Shown here: one piece after another, positions 19,070 through 27,799 of the stretch
How positions within the stretch are numbered: position 1 is the first letter of the stretch
Layout: the number at the start of each line of letters is the position of its first letter
From: CBDEUK01 sp965250225
GTDB lineage: Bacteria; Pseudomonadota; Gammaproteobacteria; Eutrophobiales; Eutrophobiaceae
Direction: 5' to 3'
Assembly: GCA_965250225.1 (NCBI GenBank)
Contig: CBDFNQ010000036.1
Coordinates: forward strand, 124,001 to 188,000
DNA length: 64,000 nt
Notes under the pieces: generated by a model
What the model saw: the letters and a program-made list of their open reading frames with translations, nothing else
Databases searched by the model: none
Told to the model about the DNA's origin: nothing
Position numbers and translations under genes: made by a program

Positions 19070-19783
19070 TTATGTGTGACTACGTCGATAAGCTGCTGAT
19101 TTTCGATCACCACCCCTGCCACTTGATATTGTTTGACGGTCTAATTTTTTTTCCATCCGTTGTTTAAATCGCTCACTGCCTAAAACCCATGCCTTGTTTG
19201 TAGACTCTCTGATCTCTGCCAAGGTCATCTTCGAAATATGAGCACGGAATAACTGTCGATAGGCTGACTGACGTCCCGCCTCGGTCTTTCCTAAACGATG
19301 ATATTCACGATGGGGTTTCAGTAGTACATCTGACTCACCCAGTGCATGATGATGATAGCTTGACCAGGGATATTCTGCAGGATGATCGACCATACCTTGT
19401 GCTCGTACGGGGTTGAGTTCTATATAACGCATACAGGTTAACAAGTACTGTTCTGAATCAATCAGTGTGGCCTTATAACGACCTTCCCATAAGGTGCCGG
19501 TACGTTGATAGGTATAATTATAATACTGAACATAATAACGTCCCAACATTTGCATCATTTTACCGATACTGTTTTCCAGTTGGGGAGTCACTAGAAGATG
19601 AACATGATTGGTCATCAGCACATAGGCATGGATATCACACTGATGTTTTTCTGCGGCCTCACCCAATTTTTCCAGGTAAAACTGATAATCATCTTCCGCA
19701 TCAAAGATAGCTTGTCGATTGTTCCCTCGTTGGATGACATGTTGCGGCTGACCAGGCAACACAAAGCGCGGTAGACGGGCCAT
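19070..19783 (-). CDS. REP-associated tyrosine transposase (RAYT), apparently intact
   Basis: 237 residues of the Y1 / IS200-like transposase superfamily (RAYT, TnpA_REP). These single-copy-type enzymes use one tyrosine to nick ssDNA at REP palindromes. Landmarks: MARLPRFVLPGQPQHVIQRG opening, HUH pair within VLMTNHVHLL, and the helix with the candidate nucleophile Tyr in GRYYVQYYNYTYQRTGTLW. RYIELNPVRA and EYPWSSYHHH follow. The basic C-terminal tail (RGGDRKSAAYRRSHT) is typical. GGGGTCAGACTCC-like words lie close by on both sides. Confidence 0.88.
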   Translation of the reverse strand: MARLPRFVLPGQPQHVIQRGNNRQAIFDAEDDYQFYLEKLGEAAEKHQCDIHAYVLMTNHVHLLVTPQLENSIGKMMQMLGRYYVQYYNYTYQRTGTLWEGRYKATLIDSEQYLLTCMRYIELNPVRAQGMVDHPAEYPWSSYHHHALGESDVLLKPHREYHRLGKTEAGRQSAYRQLFRAHISKMTLAEIRESTNKAWVLGSERFKQRMEKKLDRQTISSGRGGDRKSAAYRRSHT

Positions 19784-19844
19784 GGTGTGCTTCCCTATTC
19801 ATAACAATGAAGAATAAGGAGCTTAACACCAGAAAACGATTATA

Positions 19845-20330
19845 TCAAGGAGTCTGACCCCATGATTTCCAAGGAGTCTGACCCCATGATTTCCTGATTT
19901 CCCATGATTTCCGATGTGTTTTTAACTTCTCTTTGGTCTTAATCGTATGCACTTCCTCATACAAGGTGATTGCACGGCCTTCAGAGGCAATGGCTGCGCG
20001 CAGGACAAAGTGTTGTTTGTACTCATCCATATCCGACCAATCAATCAGTATTATCGGACGTATTTGTGTCCCCACCAATTGATGACATAACGCACGATAG
20101 ACTTCAATGCTCTCCTGATGAAGATGCTGATTGGATAACAGGCGATCTGCTCGTTTAATATTGTGTTTATGGCTGGTTTGGCTGTCTATGGAACGCCCCA
20201 AGTCGGTTACCGTTAAACGTTGTCCTCTCAATGCAGCCAGCACATTGGCTTCGACCGAGGCACGTCGAGTTTGATGCATATCGGGACAAGTATTCTGTAT
20301 CAATTTGTGTAACACTTTCTCTGCCTGCAT
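19845..20330 (-). pseudogene. IS10-like (IS4 family) transposase, N-terminal fragment
   Basis: About 140 residues match the first third of IS10-type transposases: an LTVTDLGRSI segment, then HKHNIKRADRLLSNQHLHQE and IILIDWSDMDE, which holds the first catalytic Asp. LRAAIASEGRAITLYEE follows. The other two catalytic residues are missing. The frame ends in residues encoded by the 24-bp tandem repeat, so the repeats appear to have replaced the 3' two thirds. Confidence 0.78.
19847..19912. repeat. Tandem 24-bp repeat with GAGTCTGACCCC core
   Basis: Two perfect 24-bp units (19847-19870, 19871-19894) followed by a partial third ending CCCATGATTTCC at 19912. The GTCTGACCCC word recurs near RAYT genes in this window (about 17545, 19045, 20470). 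It is probably part of the repeat family these transposases mobilise. Confidence 0.75.
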
Positions 20331-20446
20331 GATGAAATACTCCTAATGTTGACCAAGTTTCACAACTCGATCTGATCGGAATTCATCATGTAGGTTCACA
20401 TCACTATGCTGTTTTTTTATAAACCGTTGTTTTTGATCGACTTTTT

Positions 20447-20683
20447 ATGATTATTCGTGGGGATACCTCAGAGTCTGACCCTATTATTTCTTGCGGTAAT
20501 AATCGAGAGCCGTGTTTCTTTCAGGTCGATGATTATCGCTATTACTTGCAGTGCTTGAAAGAGGCTTTTGCTCGTTATCGTATTCAATGTCACGCGTATG
20601 TGTTAATGACGAATCATGTGCACTTGTTATTAACACCAACGGATGAAAAAAATAACAAAAGGTGCCGAAAGGTGCCGGAGTGA
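20447..20683 (+). pseudogene. Truncated RAYT fragment
   Basis: Residues from about 17 onward match a RAYT N-terminal domain (CGNNREPCFFQVDDYRYYL, then HAYVLMTNHVHLLLTPTDE). The true N-terminus is replaced by sequence carrying a GAGTCTGACCC word. Homology ends near 20645 and the frame stops at 20683. Lacking its catalytic-Tyr region, it cannot be active. Confidence 0.72.
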
Positions 20684-20707
20684 TTTAATTTTAACCAGAT
20701 GTCTGTC

Positions 20708-20758
20708 AACGTGGTCGCGCTCATGTTTCTTCTCGTAAAATCCGGGACAGACCACGTT
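20708..20758. repeat. REP-like interrupted palindrome
   Basis: AACGTGGTC at 20708-20716 pairs with GACCACGTT at 20750-20758 around a 33-bp loop. The whole unit sits between two direct copies of TTTAATTTTAA (20684-20694 and 20757-20767). It lies next to RAYT remains, which supports a REP-type identity. Confidence 0.55.
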
Positions 20759-20983
20759 TAATTTTAAATTAACGAAAAAAATAAAAGGGGTCGCCCATAA
20801 GTCGTTTCATGTCAACAGGGCGATAAGCATCGAAGTGACACCACCCTATTTTTTAAATTTATTTAGTCGTCGTGTCCTGCATCCGAATTTTATTTGTGCG
20901 TGCTACTTCAAAATGAAGTGCTTCAGTCACCCATCAGGTTCAAGATGGTCGGTGCTGCCATTTGGCAGGTTTGCCGTCACCCC

Positions 20984-21176
20984 TGGCAAATTATTTGCCC
21001 CATAAAATAATCGGTACCCCAATGTAACTAATTAGTACAGAGTAAAGGACTGTACGTCAGTCTCCGGTGAGTTTACACCGAGGGCACTTCACTAAAACTA
21101 AATGAAAGGCGGTGATGGATATTCAGAGTACCGGGTTGTTCGCCATACCCCTTTCGACCTCATCACCTAAAACGCA
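20984..21176 (-). ncRNA. Candidate bridge RNA in the 3' non-coding end of the IS1111-like element
   Basis: About 190 bases between the transposase stop and the subterminal repeat contain several hairpins. They are GGCAAAT/ATTTGCC (20985-20999), GTACAG with a 9-base loop and CTGTAC (21035-21055), and CGGTG/CACCG (21065-21080). A longer stem GAAAGG/CCTTTC (21104-21109 with 21150-21155) encloses ATGG/CCAT and a large loop. IS110-family recombinases are guided by a bridge RNA, encoded 3' of the gene in the IS1111 group. Position and folding fit; guide sequences were not matched to flanks. Confidence 0.45.
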
Positions 21177-22178
21177 TCACCCAAAGGCACGTGTTATATC
21201 AAAGACCGTATGTTCCTTTAACATGTGATAACACGCACGGGTTAGTTTATTTGCGATTGTTTTTTTAGCCACCATCAACGGTACTCTTTTACATTTTCGT
21301 TGGTAGTAGTGTTTGATCGTTGGTTCCCAAATGGTGGCATAGTGCGCTGCTTCAATAAAGGCCATCGCCAGATATCGATTGCCTTTTCCCTTTGATTTGC
21401 CGTTACTCATTCGGTCAGTTGGTACACAGCGGGCATAAGATGAATAATTCCCCACCTGTGAAAAACGTTCAATGGGCCCGGTTTCCAACAAAATGGTCAT
21501 GCCTAATATCTTACCAATACCAGGTGTGCTCGTGATAATAGAGAAGGACGTGTCTTGCTTACAATAAGACAACACAAAATCCTCTATCTCTTCAACCTGT
21601 GTTTTCAGTTGTTGTATCAGTTCGAGCGTATGACCTGCAGTAAACAAGGTGGCTACATCTTTAAAATACAACGATAACTTTTCTTGTGTTAATCGTTTTA
21701 CTTGATGGCCGCTCAAGCGCTTACCCGTATGGCGAGTGATCATGCTCTGCAAACTCAGTAACTGAGCGGTACGTTGTCGAACCAATAATAATCGGCGTCG
21801 CAACATATCACGAATATATCGTTGTGTTTTAGGGTAAATATAACCAGTTGGTAAAATATTAAGCCTAAGAAGATGCGCCAGAAATCGCGCATCCGTTTCA
21901 TCGTTGGTGTGCTTGATACCATTGTATTGTTTAATGGCTAATGTATTCGCTAGGTGAACAGTATAATCGTTCTCGATTAGTCCATCGACTAGCCAATACC
22001 AGTTGTACGTCGACTCAACGACAATTCCCGTTAAATCCTGTGCAAACGGTTTTAAATGTTGGGTGATGGTCTCAAGGTCATTATTTACTCGCTTTTCACT
22101 AATCACACGATCGGTGTCGTCGATCATGGAAATTACGCTGTTGTTGCTATGTAGATCTATTCCGCAGTAAAGTGACAT
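21177..22178 (-). CDS. IS110/IS1111-family transposase (DEDD recombinase)
   Basis: 333 residues. The N-terminal RuvC-like DEDD domain shows YCGIDLHSNN (first Asp), GIVVESTYNWYW (Glu) and HTNDETDARFLAHLL (Asp pair). The C-terminal Transposase_20 domain has STPGIGKILGMTILLE then GNYSSYARCVPTDR and GKGNRYLAMAFIEAA, where the catalytic serine is expected. Length and motifs are complete, so it may be functional. Two small perfect hairpins (AGGTGG/CCACCT and CCTCC/GGAGG) lie in its 5' leader, at about 22195-22242. Confidence 0.9.
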   Translation of the reverse strand: MSLYCGIDLHSNNSVISMIDDTDRVISEKRVNNDLETITQHLKPFAQDLTGIVVESTYNWYWLVDGLIENDYTVHLANTLAIKQYNGIKHTNDETDARFLAHLLRLNILPTGYIYPKTQRYIRDMLRRRLLLVRQRTAQLLSLQSMITRHTGKRLSGHQVKRLTQEKLSLYFKDVATLFTAGHTLELIQQLKTQVEEIEDFVLSYCKQDTSFSIITSTPGIGKILGMTILLETGPIERFSQVGNYSSYARCVPTDRMSNGKSKGKGNRYLAMAFIEAAHYATIWEPTIKHYYQRKCKRVPLMVAKKTIANKLTRACYHMLKEHTVFDITRAFG

Positions 22179-22343
22179 TAGTCGTCTCCTGTTTAGGTGG
22201 GTAAGCCACCTGAGTTTATCTCTGGATGCCTCCGAATGGGAGGTGACGGCTTATGATTTTCAGTGACAAATGAGAATATTTCTCGTTTTATGATATCGTC
22301 ACGATACTGAAATAAATTACCATCAAGATCCCAGGGAAGGAAG

Positions 22344-23060
22344 ATGCCAAGACAACCCCGTATTTATTTACCATGAGTTCCCAGTCACGTCATCCAACGT
22401 GGCAATAATCGCAGTGTGACATTCTTCTCCGATGATGATCATCGTTATTACCTGGATGCTCTTCATACCGCGAGTAAGAAATATGGGGTTTTAATCCACG
22501 CCTATGTTTTGATGACCAATCATATTCATTTATTACTAACGCCGAGTGATGAGATGGGCATTGCCAAAGTGATGCAATCGATAGGTCGGTGTTATGTGCA
22601 ATACATCAACAAAACCTACAAACGCTCGGGGACTTTATGGGAAGGACGTCATAAGGCAAGCTTAATACAAGCAGAAGAATATTTATTATCTTGTTATCGA
22701 TATATTGAACTGAATCCTGTAAATGCCAGTATGGTGGAGCATCCTGGAGAGTATCCCTGGACGAGTTATCATTATAATGCGGCGGGCAAGACAGACAGAA
22801 TAATAACGGAACATACAATTTACACAGGACTGGGACTGGACAAAGCCGAGCGCCTACAAAGCTATCGTGAATTATTCATGATAGCCTTGGATAAAGAGAT
22901 GGTGCACTCAATCCGAAATGCAGCTGATTTTTCGGTACCACTAGGCAATGATCGTTTCCGTGATCAAATTGAAAAGGCGTTGGGTAAGAAAGTGGGTTAC
23001 GCTAAAAGAGGAAGGCCAATGAAACAAACGGGCAAGAAGACAAATGAGAAGGATTCCTAG
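22344..23060 (+). pseudogene. RAYT transposase with TGA at codon 11
   Basis: From ATG 22344 the frame reads MPRQPRIYLP, TGA (22374-22376), then VPSHVIQRGNNRSVTFF and a complete RAYT to TAG. Most RAYTs have Gly at the stop position, so one GGA-to-TGA change explains it. The rest is intact: VLMTNHIHLLL, GRCYVQYINKTYKRSGTLW, RYIELNPVNA and a basic C-terminus. A GTG at 22416 could restart translation, but it would omit the conserved HVIQRGNNR strand. Confidence 0.8.
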
Positions 23061-23374
23061 TTGTCACTGAAAACCATCCCCTTAAAGGCATTCCAGTGTA
23101 ATTGTTATTGGTTATTAGTAAGGGAAGGTATTTAGATGCACTTCTCTATGTCTTATTGCCATTTTTTTATAATTAATAACACAAGTAAAGTAGTTTGCTG
23201 AATGTTCAAGATATAAAAAGAAAATACACAGTGAATGATAAAAAAAATATTTATGAGCCGTTGTGAATATTTATCCTGATTTTATTTTTGTCATGATTGT
23301 GCTCGTCAAGAAACTCTAAAACATCACCCATATGAGTGATGTTTTGAAACAACAATTGAAGTCTCAGTATTCAT
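23061..23374. other. Non-coding region between the RAYT remnant and zapE
   Basis: A+T-rich, no open frame of note. The only structure I see is the hairpin at 23318-23345 next to zapE. Confidence 0.5.
23318..23345 (-). terminator. Probable terminator of zapE
   Basis: Perfect 10-bp stem AAAACATCAC / GTGATGTTTT with an 8-base loop, 30 bp after the zapE stop on the minus strand. The T tract is only the four bases of the stem end, so termination may be modest and could work in both directions. Confidence 0.55.
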
Positions 23375-24481
23375 TCAGGGTAAATGTTCTTTAGCCAGAT
23401 AATCATGAGACGCCATTTCATTCAAACGACTCTCTGTCCTGACGAAACTCTCGGCAAGTCGCTTGCCAGTGTATAAGTTCTCAGGAAGAGCCTCCGCTGT
23501 GATAATTAATTTCACGTTGTGATCGTAAAATTCATCCACCAGTGTCATGAAACGCTTTGCCTTATCCACCATGTGATCATCCATCGCTGGAATATTCGCC
23601 AGTAACACTGTCTGGAAGCATCGTGCAATTTCGATATAGTCTGCTGCACTACGTGGCCCGTCACACAGGGTATCGAATTCAAACCAGACAACACCGCCGG
23701 CAATACACTGTGTCTCAATAGGACGGTCTTCAATTTCAATAGTCTGATCTTTTAAACCCACATCCATTGCAATGTGTTCAAAATTATTTTGCAACATGGT
23801 TTTTGAGTCATCATCAAGAGGCGAATGATAGATCTCGGCTTTATCAAGAAACTGCAGTCGATAATCAACACCAGAATCAATATTGACCACCTGTGTGTAT
23901 TGCTTGATCAACTCAATCGCTGGCAGGAAACGTTCTCTTTGCAACCCATTGGAATAAAGCCTGTCGGGTTCTTGATTCGAGGTTGCCACCAATATCACAC
24001 CCCGTTCAAACAGACCCTGAAACAAACCCACCAGCAACATTGCATCGGTAATGTCAGAAACATGAAACTCATCAAAACAAATGACAAGGGTCTTGCTAGC
24101 GATATCCTCTGCGACAATCTCAAGTGGGCTCTCAACATCATTCAGTCGTTTCAGTTTGAAATGTACCATCTGCATAAAACGATGAAAGTGTATACGCATT
24201 TTTTTATCGAACGGCAAACAATCGTAAAACAAATCAACCAGAAAGGTTTTACCTCGCCCAACACCGCCCCAAAAGTACAAACCCTGAATAGTTTTCGACT
24301 GTTTTTTACTCAGCTTATGTTTTATATGATCAAGAATATTTTGTCTGGTATCTTGCTGTTTATGTTTTTCAATCAACTGTAAAAACAAAGAATGTAATTT
24401 CCCGACTGCCAGCTCCTGTGCCGCATCGCGATCAATCTCATTATTTTTGAGTGCCGATTTGTAAGCCGTTTTTGGAGTCAT
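23375..24481 (-). CDS. zapE: Cell division protein ZapE (AFG1-like ATPase)
   Basis: 368-residue P-loop ATPase that associates with the Z-ring under stress in E. coli. Walker A is GLYFWGGVGRGKTFLVDLF near residues 68-86, Walker B is LVICFDEFHVSD near 132, and the AFG1 hallmark is MRIHFHRFMQ. ERFLPAIELI and RSAADYIEIA segments of the C-terminal half are conserved. It is divergent from the zinc peptidase gene across 38 bp. Confidence 0.93.
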   Translation of the reverse strand: MTPKTAYKSALKNNEIDRDAAQELAVGKLHSLFLQLIEKHKQQDTRQNILDHIKHKLSKKQSKTIQGLYFWGGVGRGKTFLVDLFYDCLPFDKKMRIHFHRFMQMVHFKLKRLNDVESPLEIVAEDIASKTLVICFDEFHVSDITDAMLLVGLFQGLFERGVILVATSNQEPDRLYSNGLQRERFLPAIELIKQYTQVVNIDSGVDYRLQFLDKAEIYHSPLDDDSKTMLQNNFEHIAMDVGLKDQTIEIEDRPIETQCIAGGVVWFEFDTLCDGPRSAADYIEIARCFQTVLLANIPAMDDHMVDKAKRFMTLVDEFYDHNVKLIITAEALPENLYTGKRLAESFVRTESRLNEMASHDYLAKEHLP

Positions 24482-24519
24482 AAAATTGCTATTATAATAA
24501 TTGTTTGTACACTGAATTC

Positions 24520-25206
24520 ATGTCTGTCGTCATTGTTGTTATCTTTGTTCTTTGCCTGGTTTTTGGGCCACAATTGTGGTGTGCCCATGTCCTTAAACGT
24601 TACAACGAACCCATAAAATCACTTCCGGGTACTGGAGGTGAACTGGCAACACATCTATTAAAACGGTTTGGACTCGATAGAGTCAAGGTGGAAATGGGTC
24701 AAGCGGATCAAAATTACTTTGATCCGGAGGCTAAAGTGGTTTGTTTGTCGCCTGAATATTATTCTGAAAAGTCTCTCACTGCGATCACCATCGCTGCCCA
24801 TGAGGTCGGCCATGCAATCCAGGATCATACAGATTATTCAGCGTTAAAACTGCGAACCCGTTTTGCAAAAATAGCTGCACTGGCTGAAAAAACGGCAGCA
24901 ATATTACTTGTTAGTGTTCCGATCATTGGCCTGATCACACGTTTGCCGCATCTAGGGGCTGCAACATTTTTATGCGGGCTCACTATTTTACTGTTACCTA
25001 TCCTTATGCATTTGATCACCTTGCCGGTAGAATTCGATGCCAGCTTTCAACGCGCCTTACCTATCTTACAGGAAGGTAATTACTTACCAGAAGCGGCCAT
25101 GCCGATAGCAAAGAAAATTCTGACAGCAGCTGCACTCACTTATCTTGCTGCTTCACTGGTCAGTTTGTTAAATTTTTACCGCTGGATTGCAATCTTGCGA
25201 CGTTAA
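24520..25206 (+). CDS. Membrane zinc metallopeptidase (DUF/peptidase PF04298 type)
   Basis: 228 residues. An N-terminal anchor (VVIVVIFVLCLVFGPQLW) is followed by the zinc motif AAHEVGHAIQDH (HExxH class). Two to three further membrane segments follow (about residues 128-180 and the C-terminus), with the conserved LPVEFDASFQRAL that supplies the third ligand region. Start at ATG 24520 rather than the TTG five codons before. Substrate unknown. The very short divergent gap to zapE implies overlapping promoters. Confidence 0.85.
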   Translation: MSVVIVVIFVLCLVFGPQLWCAHVLKRYNEPIKSLPGTGGELATHLLKRFGLDRVKVEMGQADQNYFDPEAKVVCLSPEYYSEKSLTAITIAAHEVGHAIQDHTDYSALKLRTRFAKIAALAEKTAAILLVSVPIIGLITRLPHLGAATFLCGLTILLLPILMHLITLPVEFDASFQRALPILQEGNYLPEAAMPIAKKILTAAALTYLAASLVSLLNFYRWIAILRR

Positions 25207-25211
25207 TTATT

Positions 25212-26282
25212 TTAAAATAACTGCAATTGATCTTGTGAGTCTGGATTTTGAAACAGACTAGTGTTTAACGAAATACCTTTTTGATTGAGATTCAACCGCC
25301 GACAAGCCAGCGCAAAACGTTGTGCAATTATCTTTGCAAAATTTCCCTGGCCGCGTTGACGGAGCCCGTACTCAGTATTATTTTCTTTGCCATCGCGTAT
25401 ATCCCGCACCATGCTCATGACATGACTGGCCTTTAACGGTTCATACAATTCCAGCCATTCTTTAAATATCGCTTTGACTTCATAAGGCAAACGTAACATC
25501 ACATAACCTGCAGTACTCACACCTGTCTCGGCCGCAGCAGCTAAAACAGATTCCATTTCTGTATCATTAATCACCGGTATAACTGGAGCAAACATAACTC
25601 CAGTAGGAATACCTGCAGCGTTCAACCTTGCCAGAGCCTTGATTCGGCTATGCGGTGCAGTAGCACGTGGTTCCAGTTTCCGTGCAAGATCATTGCTTAA
25701 GGTTGTCACTGATATAAACACCTGCACAAGATCATCTTCTGCCATTGCTGCTAACAGGTCTATATCTCGCTCAACCAGATTTGATTTGGTCACAATAGTC
25801 AGCGGATGTTGGTATTCTTTCAATACCTCAATGATCTGTCGTGTAATTTTCCACTCGCGCTCGATTGGTTGATAGGGATCGGTATTCGAGCCCAGGGCAA
25901 TGGGTGAACATTGATATGACGCTTTGTTTAATTCTTTTCTAAGCAAGTTTGCTGCGTCTGGTTTGACAAACAAGCGTGTTTCAAAATCGATCCCCGGTGA
26001 CAGATCCATATAGGCATGAGCCGGTCTTGCATAACAATAGGAACAGCCGTGTTCGCAACCACGGTACGGATTAATAGATTGTATAAAGGGAATATCCGGT
26101 GATTGATTGCGACTTATGATGGTTCGTGCTTTTTCCACTGTTACAGTCGTTTTGGGTTTGTCCGGTTCCAGCTCTGAATGACCCCAACCATCATCAACAT
26201 CTTCGTAATGTTGTGAGGCATAACGATTATCAACTTTCGTCGCCGTGCCGCGACCTTTGATTTTTTTTCCGCTTGATTTCAT
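25212..26282 (-). CDS. PA0069-family radical SAM protein (SplB-like)
   Basis: 356 residues. The radical SAM cluster motif is GCEHGCSYCYARPAH near residue 75 (CxxxCxxC). Upstream lies the SQSPDIPF-like segment with SINPYRG, typical of the PA0069 / Rv2578c branch related to spore photoproduct lyase. SNTDPYQPIE and VTKSNLVERDIDLL further support this. The family's reaction is not established. It converges on the peptidase gene with five bases between stops. Confidence 0.88.
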   Translation of the reverse strand: MKSSGKKIKGRGTATKVDNRYASQHYEDVDDGWGHSELEPDKPKTTVTVEKARTIISRNQSPDIPFIQSINPYRGCEHGCSYCYARPAHAYMDLSPGIDFETRLFVKPDAANLLRKELNKASYQCSPIALGSNTDPYQPIEREWKITRQIIEVLKEYQHPLTIVTKSNLVERDIDLLAAMAEDDLVQVFISVTTLSNDLARKLEPRATAPHSRIKALARLNAAGIPTGVMFAPVIPVINDTEMESVLAAAAETGVSTAGYVMLRLPYEVKAIFKEWLELYEPLKASHVMSMVRDIRDGKENNTEYGLRQRGQGNFAKIIAQRFALACRRLNLNQKGISLNTSLFQNPDSQDQLQLF

Positions 26283-26387
26283 CTCTAAATATTACATGTT
26301 GCTCCAATCAAAACTTGCTGTAAAAAAATAGTGGCATCCTCTGGTTTTACTGGCTGTCATAGCGCTATTGGCGTAAGATCAAACTTC

Positions 26388-27716
26388 GTGGACATCACTA
26401 TTTTATTCTCTTTTGTCGAACAGATCGCCCTCCCTGTCTTAATACTGTTGTCGGTATGGATACTCTATCGCCTGATCCGTCCCGGACAAAGTGAGGAGCA
26501 ACTACTGCGCATGGAAAAGCGGCTGGAGGAAAACCTCACTCGCATTGATCAACTCGAACAACATTTCTTTCGGACTGAACAGGATCAGGCAAGGCATATA
26601 TCCGGCTTGCGCGAAAAAATGATTTCCTCTTTTGCCAACCAGGGTGAAAGCATACAAAGCAAATTATCGAATCACCAAACCAGCTTTGCTGAAAGACAGG
26701 CAAACGCAATAAAACAATTAACCGATAGTGTGCAACAGGGCATGACTCAGATCCAGAAACAGGTCAGTGAATCCCTGAACTTAAATATGGAGGCACTGGG
26801 TAAACGGGTTGATGGACTGACGGAAAAAACCGAACAACGTTTGCATGAAATCGGTGGTCTGGTTGAAAAACGTCTGGAAGAAGGCTTCAAAAAAACCACC
26901 GAAACCTTCACCGATATTTTAAAACGCCTGGCTATCATCGACGAGGCACAGAAAAAAATCACCGAACTTTCAACCAATGTAGTGAGCTTGCAAGAAATAC
27001 TGGCTGATAAACGTTCGCGTGGTGCCTTTGGTGAAGTGCAACTCAATGCCTTGATAGCAAACGTAATGCCGAAAGACAGTTACGAAATTCAATACAAGCT
27101 ACCAAACGATAAGATTGCCGACTGCGCCTTGTTCCTGCCGGAACCCACTGGAACCATTATCATCGACGCAAAATTTCCACTTGAGTCATACCGTGTGATG
27201 ACTGATTTTTCTACCACCGAACTGGAACGAAAAAAAGCTGAAAAACAATTTAAACGTGATGTTCAAAAACACATTGATGACATCGCAGAAAAATATATCC
27301 TGCCAGGTACCACTTCCGATGGTGCCGTTATGTTCATACCAGCCGAAGCAGTTTTTGCCGAAATTCAGGCGCGACACTCCGATGTCGTTGACTATGCACA
27401 CAACCTTCATGTCTGGCTGGTCTCTCCGACAACCCTGTGGGCAACCTTGAATACAGCTCGTGCTGTATTAAAAGATGCAGAAACTCGCGAACAGGTCGAT
27501 ATCATTCAAGAGCATCTGGGTTACCTGGCGAAAGATTTCCAACGCTTTCAAAAACGCATGGATGATCTTGCCAAACATATAGGTCAGGCCCATGCCGATG
27601 TCGAAAATGTGAAGACCTCTGCCAGAAAAATCACGTCTCGTTTTGAAAAGATCGAACGTGTGGAACTTGATAGCGTGAGTGAAGTCACAGTTCCTATAGA
27701 AAGCCAGAAAAAGTAA
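26388..27716 (+). CDS. rmuC: DNA recombination protein RmuC
   Basis: About 442 residues from a GTG at 26388, chosen because it directly precedes the N-terminal membrane anchor (IALPVLILLSVWILYRLI). The longer GTG frame from 26331 adds a non-hydrophobic leader of doubtful value. A long coiled coil (about residues 45-190) leads to the nuclease-like RmuC domain: RGAFGEVQLNALI, IIDAKFPLESY with the catalytic-type Asp/Lys, and VMFIPAEAVFAEI. RmuC limits inversions at short repeats in E. coli. It is transcribed alone. Confidence 0.92.
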   Translation: MDITILFSFVEQIALPVLILLSVWILYRLIRPGQSEEQLLRMEKRLEENLTRIDQLEQHFFRTEQDQARHISGLREKMISSFANQGESIQSKLSNHQTSFAERQANAIKQLTDSVQQGMTQIQKQVSESLNLNMEALGKRVDGLTEKTEQRLHEIGGLVEKRLEEGFKKTTETFTDILKRLAIIDEAQKKITELSTNVVSLQEILADKRSRGAFGEVQLNALIANVMPKDSYEIQYKLPNDKIADCALFLPEPTGTIIIDAKFPLESYRVMTDFSTTELERKKAEKQFKRDVQKHIDDIAEKYILPGTTSDGAVMFIPAEAVFAEIQARHSDVVDYAHNLHVWLVSPTTLWATLNTARAVLKDAETREQVDIIQEHLGYLAKDFQRFQKRMDDLAKHIGQAHADVENVKTSARKITSRFEKIERVELDSVSEVTVPIESQKK

Positions 27717-27799
27717 CCCTAAGCTCAAGACATTTAAGAGATTTTTGTTACACTAAAAGTGTATAAGGTTCTATATTTTGAGGTTACCGAGCAGTTTTA

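Larger units (their letters stand above)
20973..22250 (-). mobile_element. IS110 family element, IS1111-like, extent set by subterminal inverted repeats
   Basis: An inverted repeat GCCGTCACC (20973-20981) / GGTGACGGC (22242-22250) brackets one transposase gene, with the shared context extending to GCCGTCACC-Y-C. Inverted repeats set slightly inside the ends are the mark of the IS1111 subgroup. The real ends should lie a few bases outside; I cannot fix them without an empty site. The element is about 1.3 kb and sits in a cluster of RAYT genes and REP-like repeats, the kind of target this subgroup favours. Confidence 0.65.
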
